Shown: positions 50,039 to 58,513, numbered from the stretch's first letter. The stretch is 64,000 bases of DNA from Neisseria perflava (GCF_024170405.1 NZ_JALJYC010000001.1:116659-180658); one strand, 5' to 3'. Notes: generated from the letters alone by a model not told the origin. A program made the numbers and translations.

Positions 50039-52645
50039 ATGAGCACCAACGCCGCCTACCGCAAACCGCTTGCCGATACCGGTTTGGATTACTACGATGC
50101 CCGCGCCGCCTGCGACGGCATCCGCGCCGGCGCATATGACAGGCTGCCTTACACAAGCCGCATTCTGGCGGAAAATCTGGTCAACCGCGCCGATGACGTG
50201 GATTTGCCGACCTTGCAGTCTTGGCTGTCCCAACTGATTGACAATAAGCAGGATTTGGATTTCCCTTGGTATCCCGCCCGCGTGGTGTGCCACGATATTT
50301 TGGGGCAGACTGCGCTGGTTGACTTGGCCGGACTGCGCGACGCGATTGCCGAAAAAGGCGGCGATCCGAGCAAGGTCAATCCGGTGGTGCAGACGCAGCT
50401 TATCGTCGATCATTCTTTGGCTGTGGAATACGGCGGCTACGATCCCGACGCGTTCTGCAAAAACCGCGAAATCGAAGACCGGCGCAACGCCGACCGTTTC
50501 CACTTTATCAACTGGACGAAAACCGCCTTTGAAAACGTGGATGTGATTCCGGCAGGCAACGGCATTATGCACCAAATCAATTTGGAAAAAATGTCGCCCG
50601 TGGTTCAGGTGAAAGACGGCGTGGCTTTTCCCGATACCTGCGTGGGCACGGATTCGCACACGCCGCATGTGGACGCGCTGGGCGTGATTTCTGTGGGCGT
50701 GGGCGGATTGGAAGCGGAAACCGTCATGCTCGGCCGCGCCTCCATGATGCGCCTGCCGGATATTGTCGGCGTGGAGCTGACCGGGCAGCGGCAGGCGGGG
50801 ATTACCGCCACCGATATTGTGCTGGCTTTGACCGAATTTTTGCGCAAAGAGCGGGTTGTCGGCGCGTTTGTCGAATTTTTCGGCGCGGGCGCGCGCAGCC
50901 TGTCGGTGGGCGACCGCGCCACCATTTCCAATATGACCCCCGAATTCGGCGCGACCGCTGCGCTGTTTTATATTGATGAGCAAACCATAGATTATCTGCG
51001 TTTGACCGGTCGCGACGACGCGCAGGTCAAATTGGTGGAAACCTACGCCAAAACTGCCGGATTGTGGGCGGATGCGCTGGAAACCGCCGAATATCCGCGC
51101 GTATTGCGTTTCGATTTATCCACCGTCGGCCGCAATATGGCGGGGCCTTCCAATCCGCATGCCCGTTTTTCTACCGGTGATTTGGCCGCCAAAGGCTTGG
51201 CTGCGCCGTATGAAGAACCTGCCGACGGCAGCCTGCCCAACGGCGCGGTGGTGATTGCCGCGATTACCTCGTGCACCAATACTTCCAACCCGCGCAACGT
51301 CGTCGCCGCCGCCTTGCTTGCCCGCAACGCCAACCGCTTGGGGCTGAAACGCAAACCGTGGGTCAAAACCTCATTTGCCCCCGGCTCGAAAGTGGCGGAA
51401 ATCTATCTGCGCGAAGCGGGGCTGTTGGCGGAGATGGAGCAGCTCGGCTTCGGCATTGTCGCCTTTGCCTGCACCACCTGCAACGGCATGTCGGGCGCAC
51501 TCGACCCGAAAATCCAGCAGGAAATCATAGACCGCGATGTGTATGCCACGGCGGTGTTGTCGGGCAACCGCAATTTCGACGGGCGCATCCATCCCTATGC
51601 CAAACAAGCGTTTCTCGCCAGCCCGCCGCTGGTGGTGGCTTACGCGCTGGCGGGCAGTATCCGTTTTGACATTGAAAACGACGTACTCGGCGTTTCAGAC
51701 GGCCGTGAAATCCGCCTGAAAGACCTGTGGCCGTCTGATGAAGAAATCGACGCCGTGGTGGTCGAATACGTCAAACCGCAGCAGTTCCGCGATGTTTATA
51801 TTCCCATGTTTGACCACGGCGCGGCGGCAAAAGCCGAAAGTCCGCTCTACGACTGGCGGCCGCAATCCACCTACATCCGCCGTCCGCCGTATTGGGAAGG
51901 CGCATTGGCGGGCGAACGTACCCTTAAAGGTATGCGCCCGCTGGCGATTCTGCCCGACAACATCACCACCGACCACCTGTCGCCTTCCAACGCCATCCTG
52001 CCCACCAGCGCGGCAGGCGAATATCTGGCGAAAATGGGTTTGCCGGAAGAAGACTTCAACAGCTACGCCACGCACAGGGGCGACCACCTGACCGCGCAGC
52101 GAGCGACTTTTGCCAACCCCAAACTGTTTAACGAAATGGTGAAAAACGCAGACGGCACGGTCAAACAAGGTTCGCTGGCACGAATCGAGCCGGAGGGCAA
52201 AGTCACGCGCATGTGGGAAGCCATCGAAACCTATATGAACCGCAAACAGCCGCTGATTATCATCGCCGGCGCGGATTACGGGCAGGGTTCGAGCCGCGAC
52301 TGGGCGGCCAAAGGCGTAAGGCTGGCAGGCGTGGAAGCGATTGTGGCCGAAGGTTTCGAGCGCATCCACCGCACCAACCTCATCGGCATGGGCGTATTGC
52401 CGCTGCAATTTAAAGCCGGTGTCAACCGCCATACTTTGGCATTGGACGGCACGGAAACCTACGATGTGGTCGGCGAACGTATCCCGCGCGGCGATTTGAC
52501 TTTGGTTATCCACCGCACAAACGGCGAAACGGTAGAAGTACCCGTGACCAGCCGCTTGGACACCGCCGAAGAAGTGTTGATTTACGAAGCGGGCGGCGTA
52601 TTGCAACGCTTTGCGCAGGATTTTTTGGAAGGGAATGCGGCGTAA
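50039..52645 (+). CDS. acnD: Fe/S-dependent 2-methylcitrate dehydratase AcnD
   Basis: An 868-residue aconitase-family enzyme that dehydrates 2-methylcitrate. Iron-sulfur ligands are in T-S-C-T-N-T-S-N-P and C-T-T-C-N-G-M-S-G. G-T-D-S-H-T-P-H and D-N-I-T-T-D-H-L-S-P are family blocks, and the C-terminal swivel has G-Q-G-S-S-R-D-W-A-A-K-G. The neighbouring prpF is the usual AcnD partner, which supports this over AcnA. The ribosome site is AAAGGA. Confidence 0.95.
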   Translation: MSTNAAYRKPLADTGLDYYDARAACDGIRAGAYDRLPYTSRILAENLVNRADDVDLPTLQSWLSQLIDNKQDLDFPWYPARVVCHDILGQTALVDLAGLRDAIAEKGGDPSKVNPVVQTQLIVDHSLAVEYGGYDPDAFCKNREIEDRRNADRFHFINWTKTAFENVDVIPAGNGIMHQINLEKMSPVVQVKDGVAFPDTCVGTDSHTPHVDALGVISVGVGGLEAETVMLGRASMMRLPDIVGVELTGQRQAGITATDIVLALTEFLRKERVVGAFVEFFGAGARSLSVGDRATISNMTPEFGATAALFYIDEQTIDYLRLTGRDDAQVKLVETYAKTAGLWADALETAEYPRVLRFDLSTVGRNMAGPSNPHARFSTGDLAAKGLAAPYEEPADGSLPNGAVVIAAITSCTNTSNPRNVVAAALLARNANRLGLKRKPWVKTSFAPGSKVAEIYLREAGLLAEMEQLGFGIVAFACTTCNGMSGALDPKIQQEIIDRDVYATAVLSGNRNFDGRIHPYAKQAFLASPPLVVAYALAGSIRFDIENDVLGVSDGREIRLKDLWPSDEEIDAVVVEYVKPQQFRDVYIPMFDHGAAAKAESPLYDWRPQSTYIRRPPYWEGALAGERTLKGMRPLAILPDNITTDHLSPSNAILPTSAAGEYLAKMGLPEEDFNSYATHRGDHLTAQRATFANPKLFNEMVKNADGTVKQGSLARIEPEGKVTRMWEAIETYMNRKQPLIIIAGADYGQGSSRDWAAKGVRLAGVEAIVAEGFERIHRTNLIGMGVLPLQFKAGVNRHTLALDGTETYDVVGERIPRGDLTLVIHRTNGETVEVPVTSRLDTAEEVLIYEAGGVLQRFAQDFLEGNAA

Positions 52646-52652
52646 TACGCTG

Positions 52653-52689
52653 TTTTCAGACGGCCTCGCAATGCAAGGCCGTCTGAAAA
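52653..52689. repeat. Inside-out DUS pair between acnD and prpF
   Basis: TTTTCAGACGGCCT (52653-52666) and AGGCCGTCTGAAAA (52676-52689) around a short loop, without a following U-run. Confidence 0.75.
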
Positions 52690-52718
52690 ACAAAATAAAA
52701 ACACAAAGGAGAACCACC

Positions 52719-53897
52719 ATGCCGACCGTGAAAATCCCCGCCGTGTATATGCGCGGCGGCACGTCCAAGGGCGTGATGTTCAAACTCGACGATTTGCCTG
52801 CGGCGGCGCAGCAGGCAGGCAGGGTGCGCGACCAGATTCTGCTGCGCGTGTTGGGCAGCCCCGACCCCTACAAGCAGCAAATCGACGGTTTGGGCAATGC
52901 CAGTTCATCGACCAGCAAGGCGCTGATTTTGAGTAAATCAGAGCGGCCGAATCATGATGTGGATTATTTGTTTGGCCAAGTTTCCATCGACAAACCCTTC
53001 GTGGATTGGAGCGGCAACTGCGGCAATATGACGGCGGCAGTGGGCGCGTTTGCCATTACGCAGGGCTTGCTGGATGCGGACAAGATTCCGGAAAACGGTA
53101 TCTGCACCGTGCGGATTTGGCAGCAGAATATTCAGAAAACCATCATCGCGCATGTGCCGGTGAAAGACGGCGCGGTGCAGGAAGAGGGCGATTTTGTGTT
53201 GGACGGTGTGGCCTTTCCCGCCGCCGAAATTGTGGTGGAATTTCTCGACCCCGCCGACGGCGAAGGCAGCATGTTTCCGACCGGTAATGTCGTTGATGAA
53301 TTGGAGATTCCCGGCATAGGCCGTCTGAAAGCTACGCTGATTAATGCGGGTATTCCGACCGTGTTTGTCAACGCTGCCGACATCGGCTACACCGCCACCG
53401 AGTCGCAGGCCGATATCAACGGTGATGCGGACAAGCTGGCGTTTTTCGAGCAAATCCGCGCCTACGGTGCGCTGAAAATGGGTTTGATTGACGATTTGAC
53501 CCAAGCGCAAACGCGCCAGCACACGCCGAAAATCGCCTTTGTCGCGCGGCCGGCGGATTATACGGCTTCCAGCGGCAAGGCGGTTCGGGCGCAAGACATT
53601 GATTTGCTGGTGCGCGCGCTCTCAATGGGCAAGCTGCACCATGCGATGATGGGCACGGCTTCCGTGGCCATCGCCACCGCTGCCGCCGTGCCGGATACGT
53701 TGGTGAACTTGGCGGCGGGCGGCGGCGTGCGCGAGGCGGTGAGCTTCGGTCATCCGTCGGGTACGCTGCGCGTCGGCGCGGCGGCGGTGTATGAAAACGG
53801 GCAATGGACGGCAACCAAAGCTGTGATGAGCCGCAGCGCGCGCGTCATCATGGAAGGGCAGGTCAGCATACCGGTGGCCTGTTTGCAGGAAAACTGA
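52719..53897 (+). CDS. prpF: AcnD-accessory protein PrpF (2-methyl-aconitate isomerase)
   Basis: A 392-residue protein of the PrpF/diaminopimelate-epimerase fold. It starts P-T-V-K-I-P-A-V-Y-M-R-G-G-T-S-K-G and has N-C-G-N-M-T-A-A-V-G, with M-F-P-T-G-N-V-V-D later. It isomerises 2-methyl-trans-aconitate produced by AcnD. The ATG at 52719 has AAAGGAG upstream; a longer in-frame start overlaps acnD and a DUS and is rejected. Confidence 0.94.
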   Translation: MPTVKIPAVYMRGGTSKGVMFKLDDLPAAAQQAGRVRDQILLRVLGSPDPYKQQIDGLGNASSSTSKALILSKSERPNHDVDYLFGQVSIDKPFVDWSGNCGNMTAAVGAFAITQGLLDADKIPENGICTVRIWQQNIQKTIIAHVPVKDGAVQEEGDFVLDGVAFPAAEIVVEFLDPADGEGSMFPTGNVVDELEIPGIGRLKATLINAGIPTVFVNAADIGYTATESQADINGDADKLAFFEQIRAYGALKMGLIDDLTQAQTRQHTPKIAFVARPADYTASSGKAVRAQDIDLLVRALSMGKLHHAMMGTASVAIATAAAVPDTLVNLAAGGGVREAVSFGHPSGTLRVGAAAVYENGQWTATKAVMSRSARVIMEGQVSIPVACLQEN

Positions 53898-53901
53898 ATA
53901 A

Positions 53902-53933
53902 TTTTCAGACGGCATGGCAAAGGCCGTCTGAAA
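53902..53933. repeat. Inside-out DUS pair between prpF and ackA
   Basis: TTTTCAGACGGCAT (AT dialect) and AAGGCCGTCTGAAA (AG dialect) arms face outward around a short loop; no U-run follows. Confidence 0.72.
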
Positions 53934-54007
53934 GCAGGAGAAAAAAGCGGTAGCAAAACCGCCTGTTAAAAAAGCACGCAAAAGTGTGCCAACCAAGGAG
54001 AAACATC

Positions 54008-55216
54008 ATGTCCAAGCAACTGATTTTGGTTTTAAACTGCGGCAGCTCTTCCCTCAAAGGCGCGGTCATCGACCCGCAAAACGGCCGTATGCTGGCCAGT
54101 TGTCTGGCCGAACGCCTGACCACGCCGCAAGCGTTTATCACCTTTAAAAAAGACGGCGAAAAGCTGGAGGTGTCGCTGGCCTCGCGTTTCGACCATGCGG
54201 GCGCAGTCGGCGCTTTGATGAACGAATTAGAAAAACACAGTATGCACGACCGCATTGCCGCCATCGGCCACCGCGTGGCGCACGGCGGCGAGCGTTACCA
54301 TGAATCGGTGTTGGTCAACGAAGCCGTGTTGCAGGGCTTGAAAGACTGTATTCCGCTGGCGCCGCTGCACAATCCCGCCAACATCAGCGGCATACTCGCC
54401 GCGCAGGAGCATTTTCCTGGTCTGCCGAATGTGGCGGTGTTGGATACTTCGTTTCACCAAAGCATCCCCGAGCGCGCCTATACCTACGCCGTGCCGCGTG
54501 AGTTGCGCAAAAAATATGCCTTCCGCCGCTACGGTTTCCACGGCACGAGTATGCGCTACGTTGCGCCGGAAGCCGTGCGTTTGCTGGACGGCAGGCCGTC
54601 TGAACGCCTGATTATCGCCCACTTGGGCAACGGCGCGTCGATTACCGCCGTTAAAAACGGCAAATCCGTGGATACCAGCATGGGCTTCACCCCGCTGGAA
54701 GGTTTGGTGATGGGCACGCGCAGCGGCGATGTGGATGCGGGTATTTACGATTACCTGACCGCTCACACCGGCATGAGCGTTAACCAAGTCAGCGATATGC
54801 TGAACAAAAAATCCGGTCTGCTGGGGATTTCCGAGTTGTCCAACGACTGCCGCACGTTGGAGCAGGCCGCCGCCGAAGGGCACGAGGGCGCGGCCTTGGC
54901 TTTGGACGTGATGACTTACCGTTTGGCCAAATACATCGCTTCGATGGCGGTGGCGGCGGGCGGTATCGACGCGCTGGTGTTTACCGGCGGCATAGGCGAA
55001 AACTCGGCGCTGGTGCGCGGCAAAACCGTTGCCCATCTCGGCTTTTTGGGTTTGCACATCGACGAACAGGCCAATCTGGCTACCCGTTTCGGCGCGGAAG
55101 GCATTATCAGCCCGGCGGGGATAGAGCCTGCGGTATTGGTGGTGCCGACCGATGAAGAAGCGATGATTGCCAGCGACACGGCGGCCTTGGCCGGACTGCT
55201 GGCCGAGGCATGCTGA
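54008..55216 (+). CDS. ackA: Acetate/propionate kinase
   Basis: A 402-residue ASKHA-fold kinase interconverting acyl phosphate and carboxylate. Motifs are L-V-L-N-C-G-S-S-S-L-K-G at the start, A-H-R-V-A-H-G-G-E, Y-G-F-H-G-T-S-M-R-Y-V, and F-T-G-G-I-G-E-N-S-A near the C-terminus. As the last gene of the prp cluster it may supply propionyl phosphate as well as acetyl phosphate; that is inference. The ATG at 54008 follows AAGGAG. Confidence 0.94.
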   Translation: MSKQLILVLNCGSSSLKGAVIDPQNGRMLASCLAERLTTPQAFITFKKDGEKLEVSLASRFDHAGAVGALMNELEKHSMHDRIAAIGHRVAHGGERYHESVLVNEAVLQGLKDCIPLAPLHNPANISGILAAQEHFPGLPNVAVLDTSFHQSIPERAYTYAVPRELRKKYAFRRYGFHGTSMRYVAPEAVRLLDGRPSERLIIAHLGNGASITAVKNGKSVDTSMGFTPLEGLVMGTRSGDVDAGIYDYLTAHTGMSVNQVSDMLNKKSGLLGISELSNDCRTLEQAAAEGHEGAALALDVMTYRLAKYIASMAVAAGGIDALVFTGGIGENSALVRGKTVAHLGFLGLHIDEQANLATRFGAEGIISPAGIEPAVLVVPTDEEAMIASDTAALAGLLAEAC

Positions 55217-55242
55217 CGGTAAAAACGTTAAGCTGCCGATAA

Positions 55243-55281
55243 TAAAATGCCGTCTGAAAATATTTTTCAGACGGCATTTGT
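55243..55281 (+). terminator. AT-dialect DUS terminator after ackA
   Basis: AAAATGCCGTCTGAAAA and TTTTTCAGACGGCATTT arms with U-run outside the stem, ending the prp-ackA operon and facing the convergent small gene. Confidence 0.75.
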
Positions 55282-55302
55282 GTTGCGATGGATATAAACG
55301 GT

Positions 55303-55674
55303 TTAGTTTTTATCCAAGTCCAAATCGGCTTTGTATTCGATACGGCCATGGTCTTTGTCTTCGATGGATACGTCCAATTCCTGATTGCCGCGTTTGAATT
55401 TCAGGTCGGCGTCATCGCGTTTGATTTCGGATTCCACCACGCGGAAGCCTTTGCTTTTGGCGTGGGCGATGACTTTTTTCGCCAAGGCGGGGATGGAGGT
55501 ATTGCGGGCAGAGAGTTCGGCTTCGTATTCAAACTCGCCGTCGCCTTGTTTGTCGGCCTTCACGGTTTTGGCGCCGGCCGGCTGGTAGATTTCAGACGGC
55601 AGGTGCGCGGCGAAGGCGGAGGCGGAGAACAGCGCCAAAATACCGGTCAACATCAGGGATTTGGTTTTAGACAT
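55303..55674 (-). CDS. Small exported protein, unknown
   Basis: A 123-residue protein. A signal peptide is clear (MSKTKSLMLTGILALFSASAFA, cleavage after Ala-Phe-Ala). The mature part of about 100 residues is highly charged with alternating Lys and Asp/Glu and beta-like patterns (E-F-E-Y-E-A-E-L, R-G-N-Q-E-L-D-V-S-I-E-D). It has no cysteine and no membrane segment. I do not recognise the family. The start at 55674 follows AAGGAA; an earlier ATG adds six residues before the signal peptide. It stands alone, convergent with ackA. Confidence 0.75.
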   Translation of the reverse strand: MSKTKSLMLTGILALFSASAFAAHLPSEIYQPAGAKTVKADKQGDGEFEYEAELSARNTSIPALAKKVIAHAKSKGFRVVESEIKRDDADLKFKRGNQELDVSIEDKDHGRIEYKADLDLDKN

Positions 55675-55976
55675 AGCGGATTCCTTCTTCAATAAAACGG
55701 TTCGGATAAAAGAAATTTTGCGCCATCTTAGCGAGGCCGTCTGAATGGGGCAAGCGCTTAAACTTGCTTTTACCTATGTCAATGCCGCTGTCCGCGCCGC
55801 TTACCGCTCTTTGCAAAAATCTGCTGAAAACGGCAAAACTTATACGCGTCCGCCGAAAGGCATAGCTGTAGCAAGACAATTATCACGATAAACCCAAGCA
55901 TACGCCGCGATAGACGCAAGCGCCGGCAAAATCCGCTAAAATAGCGCATTCAGTATTTTCAGACGGCCTCACAACC
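55675..55976. other. Gap upstream of tsaD
   Basis: A 302-base gap containing two DUS copies (near 55736 and just before tsaD), a 48-codon open frame (55745-55891) and, close to tsaD, TAAAAT inside the small palindrome CGCTAAAATAGCG, possibly a -10 box with weak -35. Confidence 0.45.
55745..55891 (+). CDS. Possible 48-residue small protein, doubtful
   Basis: ATG directly after a DUS, stop at 55889-55891. The peptide begins MGQALKLAFTYVNAAVRAAY and is basic overall. No ribosome site is seen. It may be a gene remnant that now starts at a DUS. No function is proposed. Confidence 0.2.
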   Translation: MGQALKLAFTYVNAAVRAAYRSLQKSAENGKTYTRPPKGIAVARQLSR

Positions 55977-57044
55977 ATGTTGGTATTAGGAATCGAATCA
56001 TCTTGCGACGAAACCGGCGTCGCCCTTTATGACACCGAACGCGGCCTGTTGGCGCACCATCTGCACACTCAGATGGCCATGCATGCCGAATACGGCGGCG
56101 TAGTGCCCGAGCTTGCGAGCCGCGACCACATCCGCCGCCTTGTGCCGCTGACGCAGGGCTGCTTGGCAGAAGCGGGGGCGGACTACGGCGACATCGACGC
56201 GGTGGCGTTTACCCAAGGGCCGGGCTTGGGCGGCGCGCTGCTGGCGGGCACGAGCTACGCCAATGCGCTGGCGTTTGCGCTGGATAAGCCCGTGATTCCC
56301 GTGCACCATCTCGAAGGCCATCTTTTGTCGCCGCTTTTGGCGGAGGACAAACCCGAATTTCCGTTTGTCGCGCTCTTGGTGTCGGGCGGACACACGCAGT
56401 TTATGGCCGTGCGCGGTATCGGCGATTACACCCTGCTGGGCGAAAGCGTGGACGACGCGGCGGGCGAGGCGTTTGACAAAACCGCCAAGCTGCTCGGCTT
56501 ACCTTATCCGGGCGGGGCGAAGTTGTCCGAGCTGGCGAAACTCGGCCGCCCCGACGCGTTTCATTTTCCGCGCCCCATGCTGCATTCGCACGATTTGCAG
56601 ATGAGTTTTTCCGGCCTGAAAACCGCCGTGTTGACCGCCGTGGAAAAAGTCCGCGCCGAGACCGGCAGCGATGAAATCCCCGAACAAACCCGCAACGACA
56701 TCTGCCGCGCCTTCCAAGACGCGGTGGTGGACGTATTGACCGCCAAAGCCAAACAAGCGCTGCTGGATACGGGTTTTCGCACGCTGGTCGTGGCCGGTGG
56801 TGTCGGCGCAAACTGGAAACTGCGTGACGAATTCAGCCGCCTGACAGTGCAAAGGCCGTCTGAAAAAGGCAAACCCAAAGCGAAAGCCGAAGCGGTCAAG
56901 GTGTATTTCCCGCCGCTGGCATATTGCACCGACAACGGCGCCATGATTGCCTTCGCCGGCGCGATGCGTTTGCAGGACAGACACGCCGCCGGCGCGTTCA
57001 ACGTCAAACCGCGCTGGCCGCTGACGGAGATTGTGAAGAAATAG
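55977..57044 (+). CDS. tsaD: tRNA N6-adenosine threonylcarbamoyltransferase TsaD
   Basis: A 355-residue ASKHA-fold enzyme that completes t6A37 on ANN-decoding tRNAs. Motifs are L-G-I-E-S-S-C-D-E-T-G at the start, metal ligands in H-H-L-E-G-H, the nucleotide loop V-S-G-G-H-T-Q, and V-A-G-G-V-G-A-N near residue 275. An internal DUS near 56860 encodes Arg-Pro-Ser-Glu-Lys in a Lys/Ala-rich loop. A DUS also lies just before the start codon. Confidence 0.96.
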   Translation: MLVLGIESSCDETGVALYDTERGLLAHHLHTQMAMHAEYGGVVPELASRDHIRRLVPLTQGCLAEAGADYGDIDAVAFTQGPGLGGALLAGTSYANALAFALDKPVIPVHHLEGHLLSPLLAEDKPEFPFVALLVSGGHTQFMAVRGIGDYTLLGESVDDAAGEAFDKTAKLLGLPYPGGAKLSELAKLGRPDAFHFPRPMLHSHDLQMSFSGLKTAVLTAVEKVRAETGSDEIPEQTRNDICRAFQDAVVDVLTAKAKQALLDTGFRTLVVAGGVGANWKLRDEFSRLTVQRPSEKGKPKAKAEAVKVYFPPLAYCTDNGAMIAFAGAMRLQDRHAAGAFNVKPRWPLTEIVKK

Positions 57045-57066
57045 CGGGCAGGGAATTTCCGTAATC

Positions 57067-57103
57067 AAGGCCGTCTGAAAATTGTTTTTCAGACGGCCTT
57101 TGG
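57067..57103 (+). terminator. DUS-pair terminator after tsaD
   Basis: AAGGCCGTCTGAAAA and TTTTTCAGACGGCCTTT arms, short loop, 22 bases after the stop. Confidence 0.72.
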
Positions 57104-57169
57104 TCGGGGTATGACCTGCAAATGTGTTAAACAGCCCAATCTACATAATGTTCATACAAAGGAGAAATC

Positions 57170-57859
57170 ATGACTTTTACCCAAGATGTTTGGCAGCGCA
57201 ACGCCGCTTTATTCCAAGCCACTTTAAACCTGCCGTTCAACCGCGAGCTGGCCGACGGTACGCTGAATCAGGTGGCGTTTTGCCATTATGTGATTCAAGA
57301 CGCGCATTATTTGGAAGTCTACGGGCGGGCGATGGCGGTGTGCGCCGCCAAAGCTGCTGATTCCGCGCAGATTTTGCAGTTTCTCGCCCACGCCCGCGAA
57401 GCGGTTGAGGTAGAGCGGCAGTTGCACGGCGGTTTTATGCAGCAGTTCGGCATAACCGCCGCGCAATATCGCAACACGCCGCTGTCGGCGGCCTGCCATC
57501 ATTACACTTCGTATTTGCTGGCAACGGCATGGTCGGAGAGCTATCCCGTGGTGGTCGCCGCGCTGCTGCCCTGTTTTTGGATTTATGCTGAAGTGGGCAA
57601 GGATATTTGCACCCGTTCGGTGGCGGGTAATCCGTATCAGGCTTGGATAGACACCTACTCGGGCGAAGAATTTCACGAAGCCGTGCACAAGGTATTGAGC
57701 CTGACCGACACGCTGGCTGCCGAAGCGGATGTGGCGACTGTTGCCAAAATGCACGCCACCTATACTACCGCCGCCAAGCTGGAATGGCAGTTTTGGCACA
57801 GCGCGTATCAGCAGCGGCAGTGGGGCGATTTGGATAACGTGGATAATCCGCACAAATAG
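57170..57859 (+). CDS. tenA: Aminopyrimidine aminohydrolase / thiaminase II (TenA)
   Basis: A 229-residue all-helical TenA-family protein for thiamine-pyrimidine salvage. Landmarks are F-C-H-Y-V-I-Q-D-A-H-Y-L near residue 40 and the cysteine of L-L-P-C-F-W-I-Y-A-E-V-G near residue 136, the usual nucleophile position. A late Glu in the W-x-F-W-H-S-A-Y helix region fits the family. AAAGGAG precedes the ATG. No TPP riboswitch is visible upstream. Confidence 0.9.
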   Translation: MTFTQDVWQRNAALFQATLNLPFNRELADGTLNQVAFCHYVIQDAHYLEVYGRAMAVCAAKAADSAQILQFLAHAREAVEVERQLHGGFMQQFGITAAQYRNTPLSAACHHYTSYLLATAWSESYPVVVAALLPCFWIYAEVGKDICTRSVAGNPYQAWIDTYSGEEFHEAVHKVLSLTDTLAAEADVATVAKMHATYTTAAKLEWQFWHSAYQQRQWGDLDNVDNPHK

Positions 57860-57885
57860 GCCGGAAGTTTGGCAAACGGTATGGC

Positions 57886-57924
57886 GAAGGCCGTCTGAAA
57901 AATCATTTTCAGACGGCCTTCGCT
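57886..57924. terminator. Bidirectional DUS hairpin between tenA and the MarR gene
   Basis: GAAGGCCGTCTGAAAAA and TTTTCAGACGGCCTTC arms with a tiny loop between convergent genes. Confidence 0.75.
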
Positions 57925-57934
57925 TTTTTATGTC

Positions 57935-58396
57935 TTATTCTGCCTGCTCATGCGCCTGCAAACCGGCCAGCAGGTTATCGCGCAGCTTGGACACGGCTTT
58001 TTGCAGCGCCACGGTTTCCTCCACGCTCAGGCCGTAGCTTTGGAAAATATCCAGGCAGGCATGGCTCTCGGCCAGCTTTTCCCGTCCGGCGGCGGTCAGG
58101 TTCACAACCACTTGCCGCTCGTCTTGCTGGGAACGCGCCCGTACGACCAAGCCTTGTTTTTCCAAACCTTTCAGCAACGGCGTAAGGGTATTGGAGGCTA
58201 AAAACAGCTTTTCGCCCAGCTGTTTGACGGTTTGGTTCTCGGCTTCGCCCAGCGCAATCAGCGTAATCCATTGGGTGTAGGTCAGGCCGAGCTTGCCTAG
58301 GTACGGCTTGTAGGCTTTGCCGAAGGCGAGGTTGGCGGTGTAGGCGGCGAAACACATAAAATCGTTGAGCGGCGGAAAGGCGGCGGGGGTGTTCAT
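57935..58396 (-). CDS. ohrR: MarR-family regulator, OhrR-like
   Basis: A 153-residue winged-helix repressor. The N-terminal F-M-C-F-A-A-Y with Cys15 matches the peroxide-sensing cysteine of OhrR. A second cysteine, Cys114, lies at a spacing similar to the resolving cysteine of two-Cys OhrR proteins. The block L-G-L-T-Y-T-Q-W-I-T-L-I-A-L and wing residues D-E-R-Q-V are typical. It is divergent from a glutathione transferase gene and ohr, the standard OhrR target. Two similar palindromes lie in the shared promoter region. Start 58396 chosen by homology. Confidence 0.88.
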   Translation of the reverse strand: MNTPAAFPPLNDFMCFAAYTANLAFGKAYKPYLGKLGLTYTQWITLIALGEAENQTVKQLGEKLFLASNTLTPLLKGLEKQGLVVRARSQQDERQVVVNLTAAGREKLAESHACLDIFQSYGLSVEETVALQKAVSKLRDNLLAGLQAHEQAE

Positions 58397-58424
58397 TGGG
58401 ATTCCTGTTTTTGATATGCGGCTA

Positions 58425-58444
58425 TTATATCGCATACGATTTTT
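58425..58444. promoter_or_regulatory. Operator-like site O2 over the ohrR promoter
   Basis: TTATATCGCATACGATTTTT matches 15 of 20 positions of the better palindrome at 58494. It overlaps a TATAAT box on the minus strand (58424-58429), the probable ohrR -10, so autorepression is likely. Confidence 0.55.
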
Positions 58445-58455
58445 TCAAAAAAGTG

Positions 58456-58483
58456 TTGACAACAAAAAAAGCGAGCGTAGAAT
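58456..58483 (+). promoter_or_regulatory. Promoter of the glutathione transferase-ohr unit
   Basis: TTGACA (58456-58461), 16-base spacer, TAGAAT (58478-58483). It lies about 60 bases before the first gene and just upstream of operator O1. Confidence 0.65.
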
Positions 58484-58493
58484 ACGTAAAAGA

Positions 58494-58513
58494 TTAAATC
58501 GTACACGATTTAA
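58494..58513. promoter_or_regulatory. Operator-like palindrome O1
   Basis: TTAAATCGTACACGATTTAA has perfect nine-base arms around a two-base centre. It is placed just downstream of the -10 box, near the expected transcription start, where a bound OhrR-type repressor would block RNA polymerase. Confidence 0.65.

Noticed and set aside
48832..50049. Long open frame antisense to prpC (about 405 codons)
   Set aside because: It mirrors the third-position bias of the GC-rich prpC gene, has no family features or ribosome site, and prpC itself is certain.
49943..50983. Long open frame antisense to acnD
   Set aside because: Same explanation: a shadow of a strongly biased real gene; the His/Gln/Arg-rich translation has no recognisable domain.
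57045..57169. Possible TPP riboswitch upstream of tenA
   Set aside because: The gap contains only a DUS hairpin; no thi-box sequence (CUGAGA / ACCUGA-type) was found.
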